Source: Herbidospora yilanensis (GTDB taxonomy: Bacteria; Actinomycetota; Actinomycetes; Streptosporangiales; Streptosporangiaceae). Taken from it: a stretch of DNA of 64,000 nt. The notes below the pieces were generated by a model that was not told where the DNA came from, did no database searches, and worked only from the letters and a program-made list of their open reading frames with translations. Shown here piece by piece: positions 41,778 to 49,754 of the stretch. A program made the position numbers and the translations under genes. The stretch covers positions 62,001 through 126,000 of the forward strand of contig NZ_BBXE01000028.1 of the NCBI RefSeq assembly GCF_001570565.1, written 5' to 3'. How positions within the stretch are numbered: position 1 is the first letter of the stretch; each line of letters opens with the position of its first letter.

Positions 41778-42614
41778 ATGTCCCATATCAATCACTTCTC
41801 GCACGGAGCGTGGACTCCTCTCCTCGCCTACCTGATGTCCGTCGTCGGCTCACTGCTCGGCCTCATCCTCACGGCCAGGGCACGTTCGGCGCAGGGCGCC
41901 TCCCGCTACCGCTGGCTGGCCGGGGGCGCGCTGGCCATCGGCGGCACCGGCATCTGGGTCATGCACTTCATCGCCATGATGGGCTTCGACGTGAACAGCG
42001 AGATCCGCTTCGACGTCGGGCTGACCACGATCTCGGCGGTCGTGGCGGTCGCCGTCGTCTACGGCGGGCTCCACGTCGTCTCGCGGGGCGACGGACTGCC
42101 GCGCCTGCTCGCCGGCGGCCTGCTGGCCGGCACCGGCGTCGGCGCCATGCACTACATCGGCATGTTCGCGATGAGCATGTCGGGCACCCTGACCTACGAC
42201 CCGGTGATGGTGGCGCTCTCGGTGCTGATCGCGATCGTCGCGGCCACCGTCGCCCTCTGGTTCACCCTGAAGGTCGAGGGCCCGCTGGCCACCACCGGCG
42301 CGGCCCTCATGATGGGGGTGGCCGTCACGGGCATGCACTACACCGGCATGTACGGCCTCAGTGTCGCCCCCGGCGACAACGTCCCCCAGGGCGCCAGGGC
42401 CATGGACTTCCTGCTGCCGCTCATCGCCGGCATCAGCCTGATCACCGTGGGCCTGCTGCTCGCGATCCTGCTCTCGCCCTCGGCCCGCGAGATGCGCGAG
42501 GACAGCGAGCTGCTGGAGCGCCTGCGGCACCGCGGGAACACCCCGGCGACGCCGCCCCCGCCCGCGCCGCAGCGCCGGCAGGACGGCGACGACCTGTTCA
42601 CGCCGCGCAGGTGA
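41778..42614 (+). CDS. MHYT-domain integral membrane protein without output domain
   Basis: 278 residues with seven predicted TM helices. Three MHYT-type motifs occur at helix ends: GIWVMHFIAMMGF, GAMHYIGMFAMSM and GMHYTGMYGLSV, thought to bind copper and sense O2, CO or NO. Unlike many relatives there is no GGDEF/EAL domain; the ~50-residue C-terminal tail is Pro/Arg-rich and disordered. ATG with GAGGAG 5 nt upstream. The palindrome TGCAATAATTTTGTTGCA lies just before it (41740-41757). Confidence 0.88.
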   Translation: MSHINHFSHGAWTPLLAYLMSVVGSLLGLILTARARSAQGASRYRWLAGGALAIGGTGIWVMHFIAMMGFDVNSEIRFDVGLTTISAVVAVAVVYGGLHVVSRGDGLPRLLAGGLLAGTGVGAMHYIGMFAMSMSGTLTYDPVMVALSVLIAIVAATVALWFTLKVEGPLATTGAALMMGVAVTGMHYTGMYGLSVAPGDNVPQGARAMDFLLPLIAGISLITVGLLLAILLSPSAREMREDSELLERLRHRGNTPATPPPPAPQRRQDGDDLFTPRR

Positions 42615-42639
42615 ACCCCGCGCGGCGCGTCGAGGGTCT

Positions 42640-43665
42640 TTAGCCGAAGAAGACCTCGGCCTCGGCGTAGCGGTGGACGGGCACGGTCTTGAGCTCGGCC
42701 GTCGCGGCGTCGAGGCCGTTGCGCACGATCTCGGTGCCCTGGAGGCCGACCATCTTGCCGAAGTCGCCCTCGTGGACGGCGTCGATCGCGGCGAGGCCGA
42801 AGCGGGTGGCCAGCACGCGGTCGTAGGCGGTCGGGGTGCCGCCGCGCTGGATGTGGCCGAGGACCGTGGTGCGGGCCTCCTTGCCGGTGCGCTTCTCGAT
42901 CTCCTGGGCGAGACGGTCGCCGATGCCGCCGAGGCGGACGTGGCCGAACGCGTCGAGCTCGCCGGCCTGCAGCTCCATCTGGCCGTCGACCGGGTGGGCG
43001 CCCTCGGCGACCACGATGATCGGGGCGTAGCGGGTCTTGAAGCGCGACTCGACGTACTCGCAGACCTTGTCGATGTCGAACGGCTTCTCGGGGATCAGGA
43101 TGACGTTGGCCCCGGCGGCCATGCCGGCGTGCAGCGCGATCCAGCCGGCGTGGCGGCCCATGACCTCGCAGATCAGGGCGCGGTGGTGGGACTCGGCGGT
43201 GGTGTGGAGGCGGTCGATGGCCTCCATCGCGATGTTCACCGCGGTGTCGAAACCGAAGGTGTAGTCGGTCGCGTTGAGGTCGTTGTCGATCGTCTTCGGC
43301 ACGCCCACGACGTTCACGCCACGGTCGAAGAGCTGCTTGGCGACGCCAAGGGTGTCCTCACCGCCGATGGCGACCAGGGCGTCGACGCCCTGCGCGGCAA
43401 GGTTCTCCTTGATGCGCTCGACGCCACCCTCGATCTTGATCGGGTTGGTGCGCGAGGAGCCAAGGATGGTGCCACCGCGCGGCAGGATGCCGCGCACGGA
43501 CTGAACGTCGAGGGGCATCGTCTCGCCCTCGAGCGGGCCGCGCCAGCCGTCGCGGAACCCCACGAACTCGTGACCGTAGACCGTGACGCCCTTGCGGACC
43601 ACGGCCCGGATCACGGCGTTCAGACCGGGGCAGTCGCCGCCGCCGGTGAGCACTCCAATACGCAT
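42640..43665 (-). CDS. 6-phosphofructokinase, PPi-dependent by specificity residues
   Basis: 341-residue group III phosphofructokinase: IGVLTGGGDCPGLNAVIR, PRGGTILGSSRTNP, catalytic TIDND, MGRHAGWIA, VVAEGAHPV, LGHIQRGGTP. Position 104 is Asp (GGED, 101-104) and position 124 is Lys (P-K-TIDND); ATP-dependent enzymes carry Gly at both. This combination marks PPi-using enzymes such as that of Amycolatopsis methanolica. ATG at 43665 with GGAGG upstream. Divergent from glpK across a dre-like palindrome. The family is sure; the phosphate donor is inferred. Confidence 0.9.
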   Translation of the reverse strand: MRIGVLTGGGDCPGLNAVIRAVVRKGVTVYGHEFVGFRDGWRGPLEGETMPLDVQSVRGILPRGGTILGSSRTNPIKIEGGVERIKENLAAQGVDALVAIGGEDTLGVAKQLFDRGVNVVGVPKTIDNDLNATDYTFGFDTAVNIAMEAIDRLHTTAESHHRALICEVMGRHAGWIALHAGMAAGANVILIPEKPFDIDKVCEYVESRFKTRYAPIIVVAEGAHPVDGQMELQAGELDAFGHVRLGGIGDRLAQEIEKRTGKEARTTVLGHIQRGGTPTAYDRVLATRFGLAAIDAVHEGDFGKMVGLQGTEIVRNGLDAATAELKTVPVHRYAEAEVFFG

Positions 43666-43746
43666 GTCGGGTTCCTCCATATGAGATAGCGCGGCCAGAC
43701 TGTGTCTGGACGCCGACGGTGGCATTCTGCCGTGACGGCGCAACAA

Positions 43747-43758
43747 TGGTCTAGACCA
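43747..43758. promoter_or_regulatory. DasR-type dre palindrome
   Basis: TGGTCTAGACCA, the exact core of the DasR-responsive element, lies 14 bp before the glpK start and 81 bp before the pfk start. DasR is the GntR-family GlcNAc-responsive regulator of Streptomyces. A second inverted repeat CCAGAC-TGT-GTCTGG lies nearer to the pfk start. Confidence 0.6.
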
Positions 43759-43772
43759 AAAAGTGAGGCGCC

Positions 43773-45227
43773 GTGGCGGTTTTGGCGATAGACGCTGGTA
43801 CGACCGGTGTGACCGCACTCGTGGTGGGTGAGGACGGCCACATCGACTCGCGCGGGTACCAGGAGTTCGAGCAACGGTTCCCGGAACCCGGATGGGTCGA
43901 GCACGCGCCCGACGACATCTGGCGCGCGACGCTCGCAGCCTGCCGCACCGCTCTGGCCAGGGCAAGCACCACTGTGCGGTGCGTCGGCCTGACCAACCAG
44001 CGCGAGACGGCGGTGCTCTGGAACGCCACCACCCTCGACGCGCCGCGTCATGCCATTGTCTGGCAAGACCGCAGGTCCTCCGGCATCTGCGCCCGTCTTC
44101 GTGACGAAGGTCACGAACCCCGTGTGAGCGAACTCACCGGCCTGCGGCTCGACCCCTACTTCACCGGCACCAAGCTGACCTGGCTGGCCGAGCACGACCC
44201 CGAGGCCTGGGCGGCGAAGGACCTGGCGATCGGGACGGTCGACAGCTACCTGGTGGCCCGGCTGACCGGCGGCGCCCGCCACGTGACCGACCCGTCGAAC
44301 GCCTCCCGCACCCTTCTCTACGACATCCACGCGGGCGCCTGGTCGCCCGAGTTGTGCGACCTGTTCGGGGTGCCGATCGACGCGCTGCCCGAGGTGGTGC
44401 CCAACTACGGCGAGATCGCCCGCACCGATCCCGCCCACTTCCTCGGCCTCGACCTGCCGGTCAGCGGCATGGCCGGCGACCAGCAGGCGGCCCTGTTCGG
44501 CCAGACCTGCTTCGAGGTCGGCGACGTCAAGTGCACGTACGGGACCGGCTCGTTCGTCCTGGTCAACACCGGCCGCGAGGCGGTGGCTTCGGACGCGGGC
44601 CTGCTGACCACGGTCGCCTGGCAGGAGCCCTCCGGCGAGCTGACCTACGCCCTCGAAGGCGCGATCTTCGTGACCGGCGCGGCGGTCCAGTGGCTGCGCG
44701 ACGGGCTCGGCCTGATCGGCACCGCCGCCGAGTCGGAGGAGCTGGCCCGCTCGGTGCCCGACGCGGGCGGCGTGGTGTTCGTGCCCGCGCTCACCGGCCT
44801 CGGGGCGCCGCACTGGGATCCCGACGCCCGGGGCACGATCACCGGCCTCACGCGGGGGACGACCAAGGCCCACCTGGCCCGTGCCACCCTCGACGCGATC
44901 GCCTACGAGGTGCGCGACATCGTGGCCACCATGTCCGGGGAGGTGACCGTGCTCAAGGCCGACGGCGGCGGCAGCGCCAACGACCTGCTCATGCAGGTCC
45001 AGGCCGACCAGCTCGGCATCCCGGTCGAGCGCCCGGTCGTCCAGGAGACGACCGCGCTCGGCGCGGCGTTCCTGGCCGGCCTGGGCGCGGGGGTGTGGTC
45101 GACGCGCGAGGAGCTCAGGCACACCTGGCGGCTCGACAAGCGGTTCGAACCCGGCCCCCGCGACGAACGCGCCTACGACGACTGGCTGCGCGCGGTGAGC
45201 CGGTCGCGGGGGTGGGCCACGCGGTGA
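43773..45227 (+). CDS. glpK: Glycerol kinase (FGGY family)
   Basis: 484 residues: LAIDAGTTGVTALVVGEDG, GLTNQRETAVLW, IVWQDRRSSGIC, YFTGTKLTWLAEHDPEAW, GTVDSYLVARLTGG, the family signature GMAGDQQAALFGQTCFEVGDVKCTYGTGSFVLVNTG, and ADGGGSANDLLMQVQADQLGIPVERP. GTG start with GAGG upstream. No glpF or glpD is adjacent; instead the next gene, an NTPase-PBP membrane protein, overlaps its stop by 4 bp. Confidence 0.94.
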   Translation: MAVLAIDAGTTGVTALVVGEDGHIDSRGYQEFEQRFPEPGWVEHAPDDIWRATLAACRTALARASTTVRCVGLTNQRETAVLWNATTLDAPRHAIVWQDRRSSGICARLRDEGHEPRVSELTGLRLDPYFTGTKLTWLAEHDPEAWAAKDLAIGTVDSYLVARLTGGARHVTDPSNASRTLLYDIHAGAWSPELCDLFGVPIDALPEVVPNYGEIARTDPAHFLGLDLPVSGMAGDQQAALFGQTCFEVGDVKCTYGTGSFVLVNTGREAVASDAGLLTTVAWQEPSGELTYALEGAIFVTGAAVQWLRDGLGLIGTAAESEELARSVPDAGGVVFVPALTGLGAPHWDPDARGTITGLTRGTTKAHLARATLDAIAYEVRDIVATMSGEVTVLKADGGGSANDLLMQVQADQLGIPVERPVVQETTALGAAFLAGLGAGVWSTREELRHTWRLDKRFEPGPRDERAYDDWLRAVSRSRGWATR

Positions 45228-47770
45228 CGGCCGACCTTCGCGGCGATTTAGCCGGATTCCTGCGCCGCCCCTGGTTCTGGCGGCGCGACCAGCAGTTGCC
45301 CGTCGTGCTGGTGACCGGCGACGACGGGCCCGCCGTGGTCGCCGAACTGGCCGCCCCGTTCGTCGACCACCTGCCGACCGCGCTGGTCCGCGACGGCGAG
45401 CAGGGCTCGGTGCTCGCGCTGGTGGCGGCGCTGGCCGGGCCGCGCGGCCAGCTCGGGCGGCCGGTCGGCGGCTCGTTCCTGCCGCCGCCCCGGTTCCCGC
45501 TGGCCCAGTTCGTGCTCTGGGCCGCCGGGCAGCACCACGCGCCCGAACCCCGGTCCCACGAGGGCTACCAGGAGTTCCGCCGTCGGCTGCGCGACCGCCG
45601 GCGCGGCCCCGCCGACGCCTCGCTCCGCCTGGTCGCCGACTTCTTCATCGGCCGGGCCGCGCTGACCTGGGTGCCGATCGGCACGATCGTGGTCTGGCTG
45701 CTGGCCGGGCCGACCGACCTGGTCGGGGTGATCCCGTGGGTGCTGGGCGCGCTGGTGACCGTGCTCGGCATCGGCGGCCAGGGCTTCGCCACGATCCGGG
45801 GCTGGTTCTTCTACGGCTGGTTCCGCCGCCAGCCGGTGCTGCGCCGCAACCCCTGGGAGAGGCTCGCCTGGTACGCCCTGCGGCTGGCCAACGCCACGCC
45901 CGAGGAGATCGAACGGCTGGCGGTCAACGCCATGTGCGAGGACCTGCGGCAGGCGTACAAGAAATGGCGCATCCCGTGGCCGAGCTGGGGCCGCGGGCTC
46001 TACTGCCTGCTGCGATTACAGATCGCCGACCCCCACGGGGTGACCGCCCGGTTCCTGCGGCTGCTGGAGGACGCCGCCGCGCTGACCGGTCGTCCGGTGC
46101 CCGTGGTGGTGGTCGCCTCCGTGCCCGCCGAGCTGGCCGATCCCCGGCCGATCGCGGCGACCCCGCTCGCCGACATCACCGGCCACGTCGCGACCTGGCG
46201 GCGGGAGCACCGGGGCCGCCGGATGCCGGTCCGGCTCGTGATCGGCCCCGGCGACCACGCCGCCCATCCCGGTGTCCCCCACCGCTTCCGGCCCATCGCC
46301 CACCAGGCGCGGGCGTGGATCTACTGGGCGGTCGTGCTGGCGGTGCTGCCCGGCCTGATCATCGGGTTCGTGGTGGTCAACCTGTCGGAACGCGCCGCCC
46401 ACTGCGGCGGCCTCCCCTACGTCGACCGCGTGGGCGGCGAGTGCGTGGGCGTGGTCAACGCCGCCGGACCCGCCCCGGACGGCCTGTTCGCCAAGCCGAT
46501 CGCCGACCTGGTCGGGCGGATCGACGCCAACAACACCTACGCCGTCGAGTCGGAGCAGTACGTCACCCTGGCCCTGTTCGGCGAGTACTCGGTCCGGCAG
46601 ACCGCCCAGGACGACACCCGCTTCCCCAGCATGGTCTCCGAGCTGACGGCCGCCGAGGAGTACCAGCGGACCCTGCAGAACCCGCTCCGGCTGCGCATCC
46701 TGATCGTCAACGCGGGCGACAACTTCGTGCACGGCGGCCGGGCCGCCGACCTGGTGGCGCGGCTGGCCGACGACGACCCCCACATGGTCGGGGTGGTGGG
46801 CCTGGGCCGCAGCGTCGGCGGGGTCGAGCAGGCGGTCGAGCGGTTCGACGCCGCCAAGATCCCCGTGATGACCACCACGGCCACGGCCGACGACCTCGGG
46901 ATCGTCGGCGACCGGCCCTCGCCCTACTTCTTCCGGGTCGGCCCCACCAACTTCCGTGAGGCCACCCTGTCGGCCCGGTTCGCCCGCCGCACCCTCGGGG
47001 CGGACACCGCGGTGATCGTCCAGGACGGAACGGCCGACGACACCTACACCAACAACCTGGCCGGCGACTTCGCCGCGGCGCTCGCCGCCGAGGGCGTCGA
47101 GGTCGGCGCGCCGGTCGCCTACGGCGTCTCGCGCGAGGGCATGTCGGGCGCGGTCGCCGCGGCCTGCGCCCGCGGGGCCGACGTCTTCATGTACGCCGGC
47201 CGCGCCCGCGAGTTCGTCGGCTTCCTGAAGTCGCTGGAGGGCGGCAGCGCGTGCGGCGCCGGGGTGCTCAAGGTGGTCGCGGGCGACGACGTGATCAGGG
47301 TGGTCGCCGACCATCGGGCCGAGATCGCGGCGATGACCCAGACCGAGGTCTACCACGCCGCCCTGGCCAGCCGGGAGATGTGGGTCGGCGTCAACCCGAC
47401 CGGTTTCGTCACCGCGCTGCGCGACGGCGCGCACCCCGGCGCGGCCGACGACAACCTGATCCTGACCTACGACGCCGTCGACGTCGTCTACCGGGCGGCC
47501 GACCGCGCCTACCGGCCGGGCGACGACCTGCCCAGCCGGGGCGACGTCCTCTACCGCCTGGCCCGCACGTCGGGCCCGTCGGCGTGGAACGGATCGAGCG
47601 GCGTGATCGACTTCGGCCACGGCGAACGGCACGACCCAGTCGACAAGGCGATCGCCATCATGAAGGTCGAGGAGGAGCCGACACCCCCGCTGGTCCGCTG
47701 CGGCCCGCTCGACGCCGACGAGAAACCCGCGCGTGACCCGCTCTGCGAGAAGCTGCCCGATGCCCCTTAG
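45224..47770 (+). CDS. Membrane protein: degenerate NTPase-like region fused to extracellular type-1 periplasmic-binding domain
   Basis: 848 residues. Cytosolic N-terminus (1-145) contains a strand-loop LPVVLVTGDDGPAVVAELAAPF that resembles a P-loop without the GK[ST]. Two TM helices (about 146-163 and 168-188), a second cytosolic part (190-360, with LANATPEEIERLAVNAMCEDLRQAYKK and the strand PVPVVVVASVPAELADP), a third TM (365-388), then ~450 extracellular residues homologous to Leu/Ile/Val-binding proteins (LRILIVNAG, VVGVVGLGRSVGGVEQAVERFDAAKIPVMTTTATADDL, YFFRVGPTN, ANNLAGDF-like, LTYDAVDVVYRAADRA). GTG start overlaps the glpK stop. A ligand-sensing membrane receptor is inferred; it is not an ABC transporter component, since no permease or ATPase is near. 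Confidence 0.75.
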   Translation: MTADLRGDLAGFLRRPWFWRRDQQLPVVLVTGDDGPAVVAELAAPFVDHLPTALVRDGEQGSVLALVAALAGPRGQLGRPVGGSFLPPPRFPLAQFVLWAAGQHHAPEPRSHEGYQEFRRRLRDRRRGPADASLRLVADFFIGRAALTWVPIGTIVVWLLAGPTDLVGVIPWVLGALVTVLGIGGQGFATIRGWFFYGWFRRQPVLRRNPWERLAWYALRLANATPEEIERLAVNAMCEDLRQAYKKWRIPWPSWGRGLYCLLRLQIADPHGVTARFLRLLEDAAALTGRPVPVVVVASVPAELADPRPIAATPLADITGHVATWRREHRGRRMPVRLVIGPGDHAAHPGVPHRFRPIAHQARAWIYWAVVLAVLPGLIIGFVVVNLSERAAHCGGLPYVDRVGGECVGVVNAAGPAPDGLFAKPIADLVGRIDANNTYAVESEQYVTLALFGEYSVRQTAQDDTRFPSMVSELTAAEEYQRTLQNPLRLRILIVNAGDNFVHGGRAADLVARLADDDPHMVGVVGLGRSVGGVEQAVERFDAAKIPVMTTTATADDLGIVGDRPSPYFFRVGPTNFREATLSARFARRTLGADTAVIVQDGTADDTYTNNLAGDFAAALAAEGVEVGAPVAYGVSREGMSGAVAAACARGADVFMYAGRAREFVGFLKSLEGGSACGAGVLKVVAGDDVIRVVADHRAEIAAMTQTEVYHAALASREMWVGVNPTGFVTALRDGAHPGAADDNLILTYDAVDVVYRAADRAYRPGDDLPSRGDVLYRLARTSGPSAWNGSSGVIDFGHGERHDPVDKAIAIMKVEEEPTPPLVRCGPLDADEKPARDPLCEKLPDAP

Positions 47771-47787
47771 ACCCGATGCCCCTTAGA
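47756..47787. repeat. Exact 16-bp tandem duplication
   Basis: CCCGATGCCCCTTAGA occurs twice back to back (47756-47771, 47772-47787). Copy 1 holds the stop of the NTPase-PBP gene, copy 2 that of the convergent lactonase gene. Confidence 0.9.
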
Positions 47788-48736
47788 GGAGGACGCAGGT
47801 CGGGGCCGGCACGGCCAGCACATGGCCGGTCGGCTCCGGCACGCCGCCCGTCAGCCGGAAGTGGACCACACCGCCCGAACGCTGGTTGGCGACGTAGAGA
47901 TCGTCGCCGTCGATCGCGAAGTGGCGGGGCCAGTCGCCGCCGCAGTCGACCTCGGCGACCATCTTGAACGTCTCGGGGTCGAAGACGCTGATCGTGTTGG
48001 GGCCGCGGTTGGCCACATAGAGCCGGTCGCGGTGGAGCTGGATGTGGGAGGGGTAGTTGGCGCTGTCGCGGCCGCTCGCGGCGAACTGGCCGGTCGGGTG
48101 CCATTTCGGGTCGAAGGCGTGGATCTGGCCGTCGAGCTCGCCGGTGACGAACCAGCCGGTCGGAGCGCCGGCCAGGTGGCGGGGGCCGGTGCCGGGGGCG
48201 AGCACGAGGGGTTCGAGCTCGGTGACCTCGGTCTGGACCCGCCACTGGCGGATCTGGTCGGCGCCCAGGTCGGTGACGTAGAGGACGCCGGACACGAAGA
48301 CGGCCTGGTGGGCGTGGGGGCCGCGCTGGCGGTCGGGGTCGGGGCCGGAGCCGAAGCCCGGGAAGAGCAGCGGCGGGCCGGTGAACAGGCCTTCGTCGTC
48401 GAGGGCGTGGAGGGCCACCGTGCCGTCGCCGTAGTTGGCCACGGCCAGCCAGCGGTCGGCCACGGCCACGTGGCACGGGGAGTCTCCGCCGCTCGACCGG
48501 GTCGCCAGGCGCTCGGGCTCGGCCGTCGCGGTGAAGGCGGTGATCGTGCCGTGGGCCGCCTCGCCGACGGCGTAGAGGATCGGGAGCGTCGGGTGGGCGG
48601 CGAGGAACGAGGGGCCGGAGGCGGCGGCGGTGCCGGCCTCGGTGAGGGCGCCCGTCCCGGCGCGGGCGGCGACGGTGACACCGGCCCCCGCCCCTCCGGT
48701 GTCGGGGGTGTAACCCCCGATGTAGACCGTGCTCAC
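47783..48736 (-). CDS. Lactonase-family seven-bladed propeller protein
   Basis: 317 residues of the Pgl/YbhE-type lactonase family: MSTVYIGGYTPDTGG opening, PSFLAAHPTLPILYAVGE, SPCHVAVADRWLAVANYGDGTVALHAL, PHAHQAVFVSGVLYVTDLGADQI, GPRHLAGAP and WPRHFAIDGDDLYVANQRSGGVV. These are the repeated H/ANYG blades of the family. It may hydrolyse 6-phosphogluconolactone or another lactone. No signal peptide. GTG start with AAGGAG upstream. Confidence 0.88.
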   Translation of the reverse strand: MSTVYIGGYTPDTGGAGAGVTVAARAGTGALTEAGTAAASGPSFLAAHPTLPILYAVGEAAHGTITAFTATAEPERLATRSSGGDSPCHVAVADRWLAVANYGDGTVALHALDDEGLFTGPPLLFPGFGSGPDPDRQRGPHAHQAVFVSGVLYVTDLGADQIRQWRVQTEVTELEPLVLAPGTGPRHLAGAPTGWFVTGELDGQIHAFDPKWHPTGQFAASGRDSANYPSHIQLHRDRLYVANRGPNTISVFDPETFKMVAEVDCGGDWPRHFAIDGDDLYVANQRSGGVVHFRLTGGVPEPTGHVLAVPAPTCVLL

Positions 48737-48788
48737 GTCGCTCCTTCGAGAAGGCTGGCGGGGTTTCGAACCCTAGCGCATCGGGTCT

Positions 48789-48809
48789 ATCGTTGCCTGA
48801 GTCAACGAT
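48789..48809. promoter_or_regulatory. Candidate MarR operator
   Basis: Perfect inverted repeat ATCGTTG-N7-CAACGAT, 16 bp before the MarR-GNAT start and within the region divergent to the lactonase gene. Such spacing suits a MarR dimer that represses itself and perhaps the lactonase gene. Confidence 0.6.
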
Positions 48810-48825
48810 TTACTTGAGGAGAGCA

Positions 48826-49737
48826 ATGGACGCCATCGCGGAGGTCCGCGCGTTCAACCGCTTCTACACCGAGGTCATCGGCGTGCTCGGTCCCGGCATG
48901 CACGACTCGCCCTATTCGCTGACCGAGGCCAGGGTCCTGTACGAACTGGGCCAGACCCCCCGCCCCATGGAGACCGGGGAGATCCGCAGGGCGCTCGGCC
49001 TCGACGCCGGCTACCTCAGCCGCCTGCTGACCCGGCTGGAGACCGACGGGATGGTGACCCGCGAACGGGCCGGCCACGACGCCCGCCGCCAGGTCGTGTC
49101 GCTCACCGAGGCCGGGAGGAAGACGTACACGGATCTGGACGAGAAGTCGGCGGCCCAGGTCGCCGGCCTGCTCGACGGGGCCGACCTCGCGCGCCTGCTG
49201 GGCAGCATGGCCGCGATCAGGGAGATCCTCGGCGGCGGGCCCAAGAGCGACACCGTGGTCATCCGGCCACCCCGGCCCGGCGACCTCGGCTGGGTGGTGC
49301 AGCGGCACGGCGCGATCTACGCCCGCGAGCAGGGCTGGGGGCCCGGCTTCGAGGCCCTGGTGGCGCGGATCTGCGCCGACTTCCTGGACGCCCGCGACGA
49401 CCCCGGCCAGGCCGGATGGATCGCCGAGGTCGACGGCCGCCCGGCGGGGTGCGTGTTCTGCGTCCGGAACGACGGCGAGACGGCCCAGTTGCGGCTGCTG
49501 CTCGTCGAACCGTGGGCACGCGGGCGCGGGGTGGGCGCGCGGCTGGTCGAGGAGTGCCTGCGCTTCGCCGCCGACGCCGGATACGCGCGGATCCGGTTGT
49601 GGACGCGCGACGTGCTGACCTCCGCCCGGCGGATCTACCGCGCGGCCGGATTCGAGGTCACCGGCACCGAGCGGGCCGACGGCTTCACGGACGAGATCTG
49701 GGAGCGCGATATTCCCCGCTTTACTGATGGGAATTAG
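48826..49737 (+). CDS. MarR-GNAT fusion protein
   Basis: 303 residues. N-terminal MarR winged helix (about 1-140: SPYSLTEARVLYELGQT, GEIRRALGLDAGYLSRLLTRLETDGMVTRERAGHDARRQVVSLTEAGR) fused to a GNAT acetyltransferase (about 150-303: QLRLLLVEPWARGRGVGARLVEECLRFA with the Q/R-x-x-G-x-G/A acetyl-CoA loop, and ARRIYRAAGFEVTGTE). The fusion is a known family. ATG with GAGGAG 5 nt upstream. Ends 17 bp before ssuD; the ssu promoter lies partly in its last codons. Confidence 0.9.
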   Translation: MDAIAEVRAFNRFYTEVIGVLGPGMHDSPYSLTEARVLYELGQTPRPMETGEIRRALGLDAGYLSRLLTRLETDGMVTRERAGHDARRQVVSLTEAGRKTYTDLDEKSAAQVAGLLDGADLARLLGSMAAIREILGGGPKSDTVVIRPPRPGDLGWVVQRHGAIYAREQGWGPGFEALVARICADFLDARDDPGQAGWIAEVDGRPAGCVFCVRNDGETAQLRLLLVEPWARGRGVGARLVEECLRFAADAGYARIRLWTRDVLTSARRIYRAAGFEVTGTERADGFTDEIWERDIPRFTDGN

Positions 49738-49748
49738 CGGAATATGCT
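49711..49748 (+). promoter_or_regulatory. ssu operon promoter, leaderless
   Basis: TTTACT and TATGCT (49743-49748) with a 17-bp spacer; the -10 ends 6 nt before the ssuD ATG. An inverted repeat ATTCCC-N12-GGGAAT (49711-49734) overlaps the -35 and may be a control site. Confidence 0.5.
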
Positions 49749-49754
49749 CCCGGC

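Noticed and set aside
44354-45223. N-terminal extension of the NTPase-PBP protein into glpK
   Set aside because: Overlaps the glpK coding sequence in another frame with no similarity; the GTGA overlap marks the true start.
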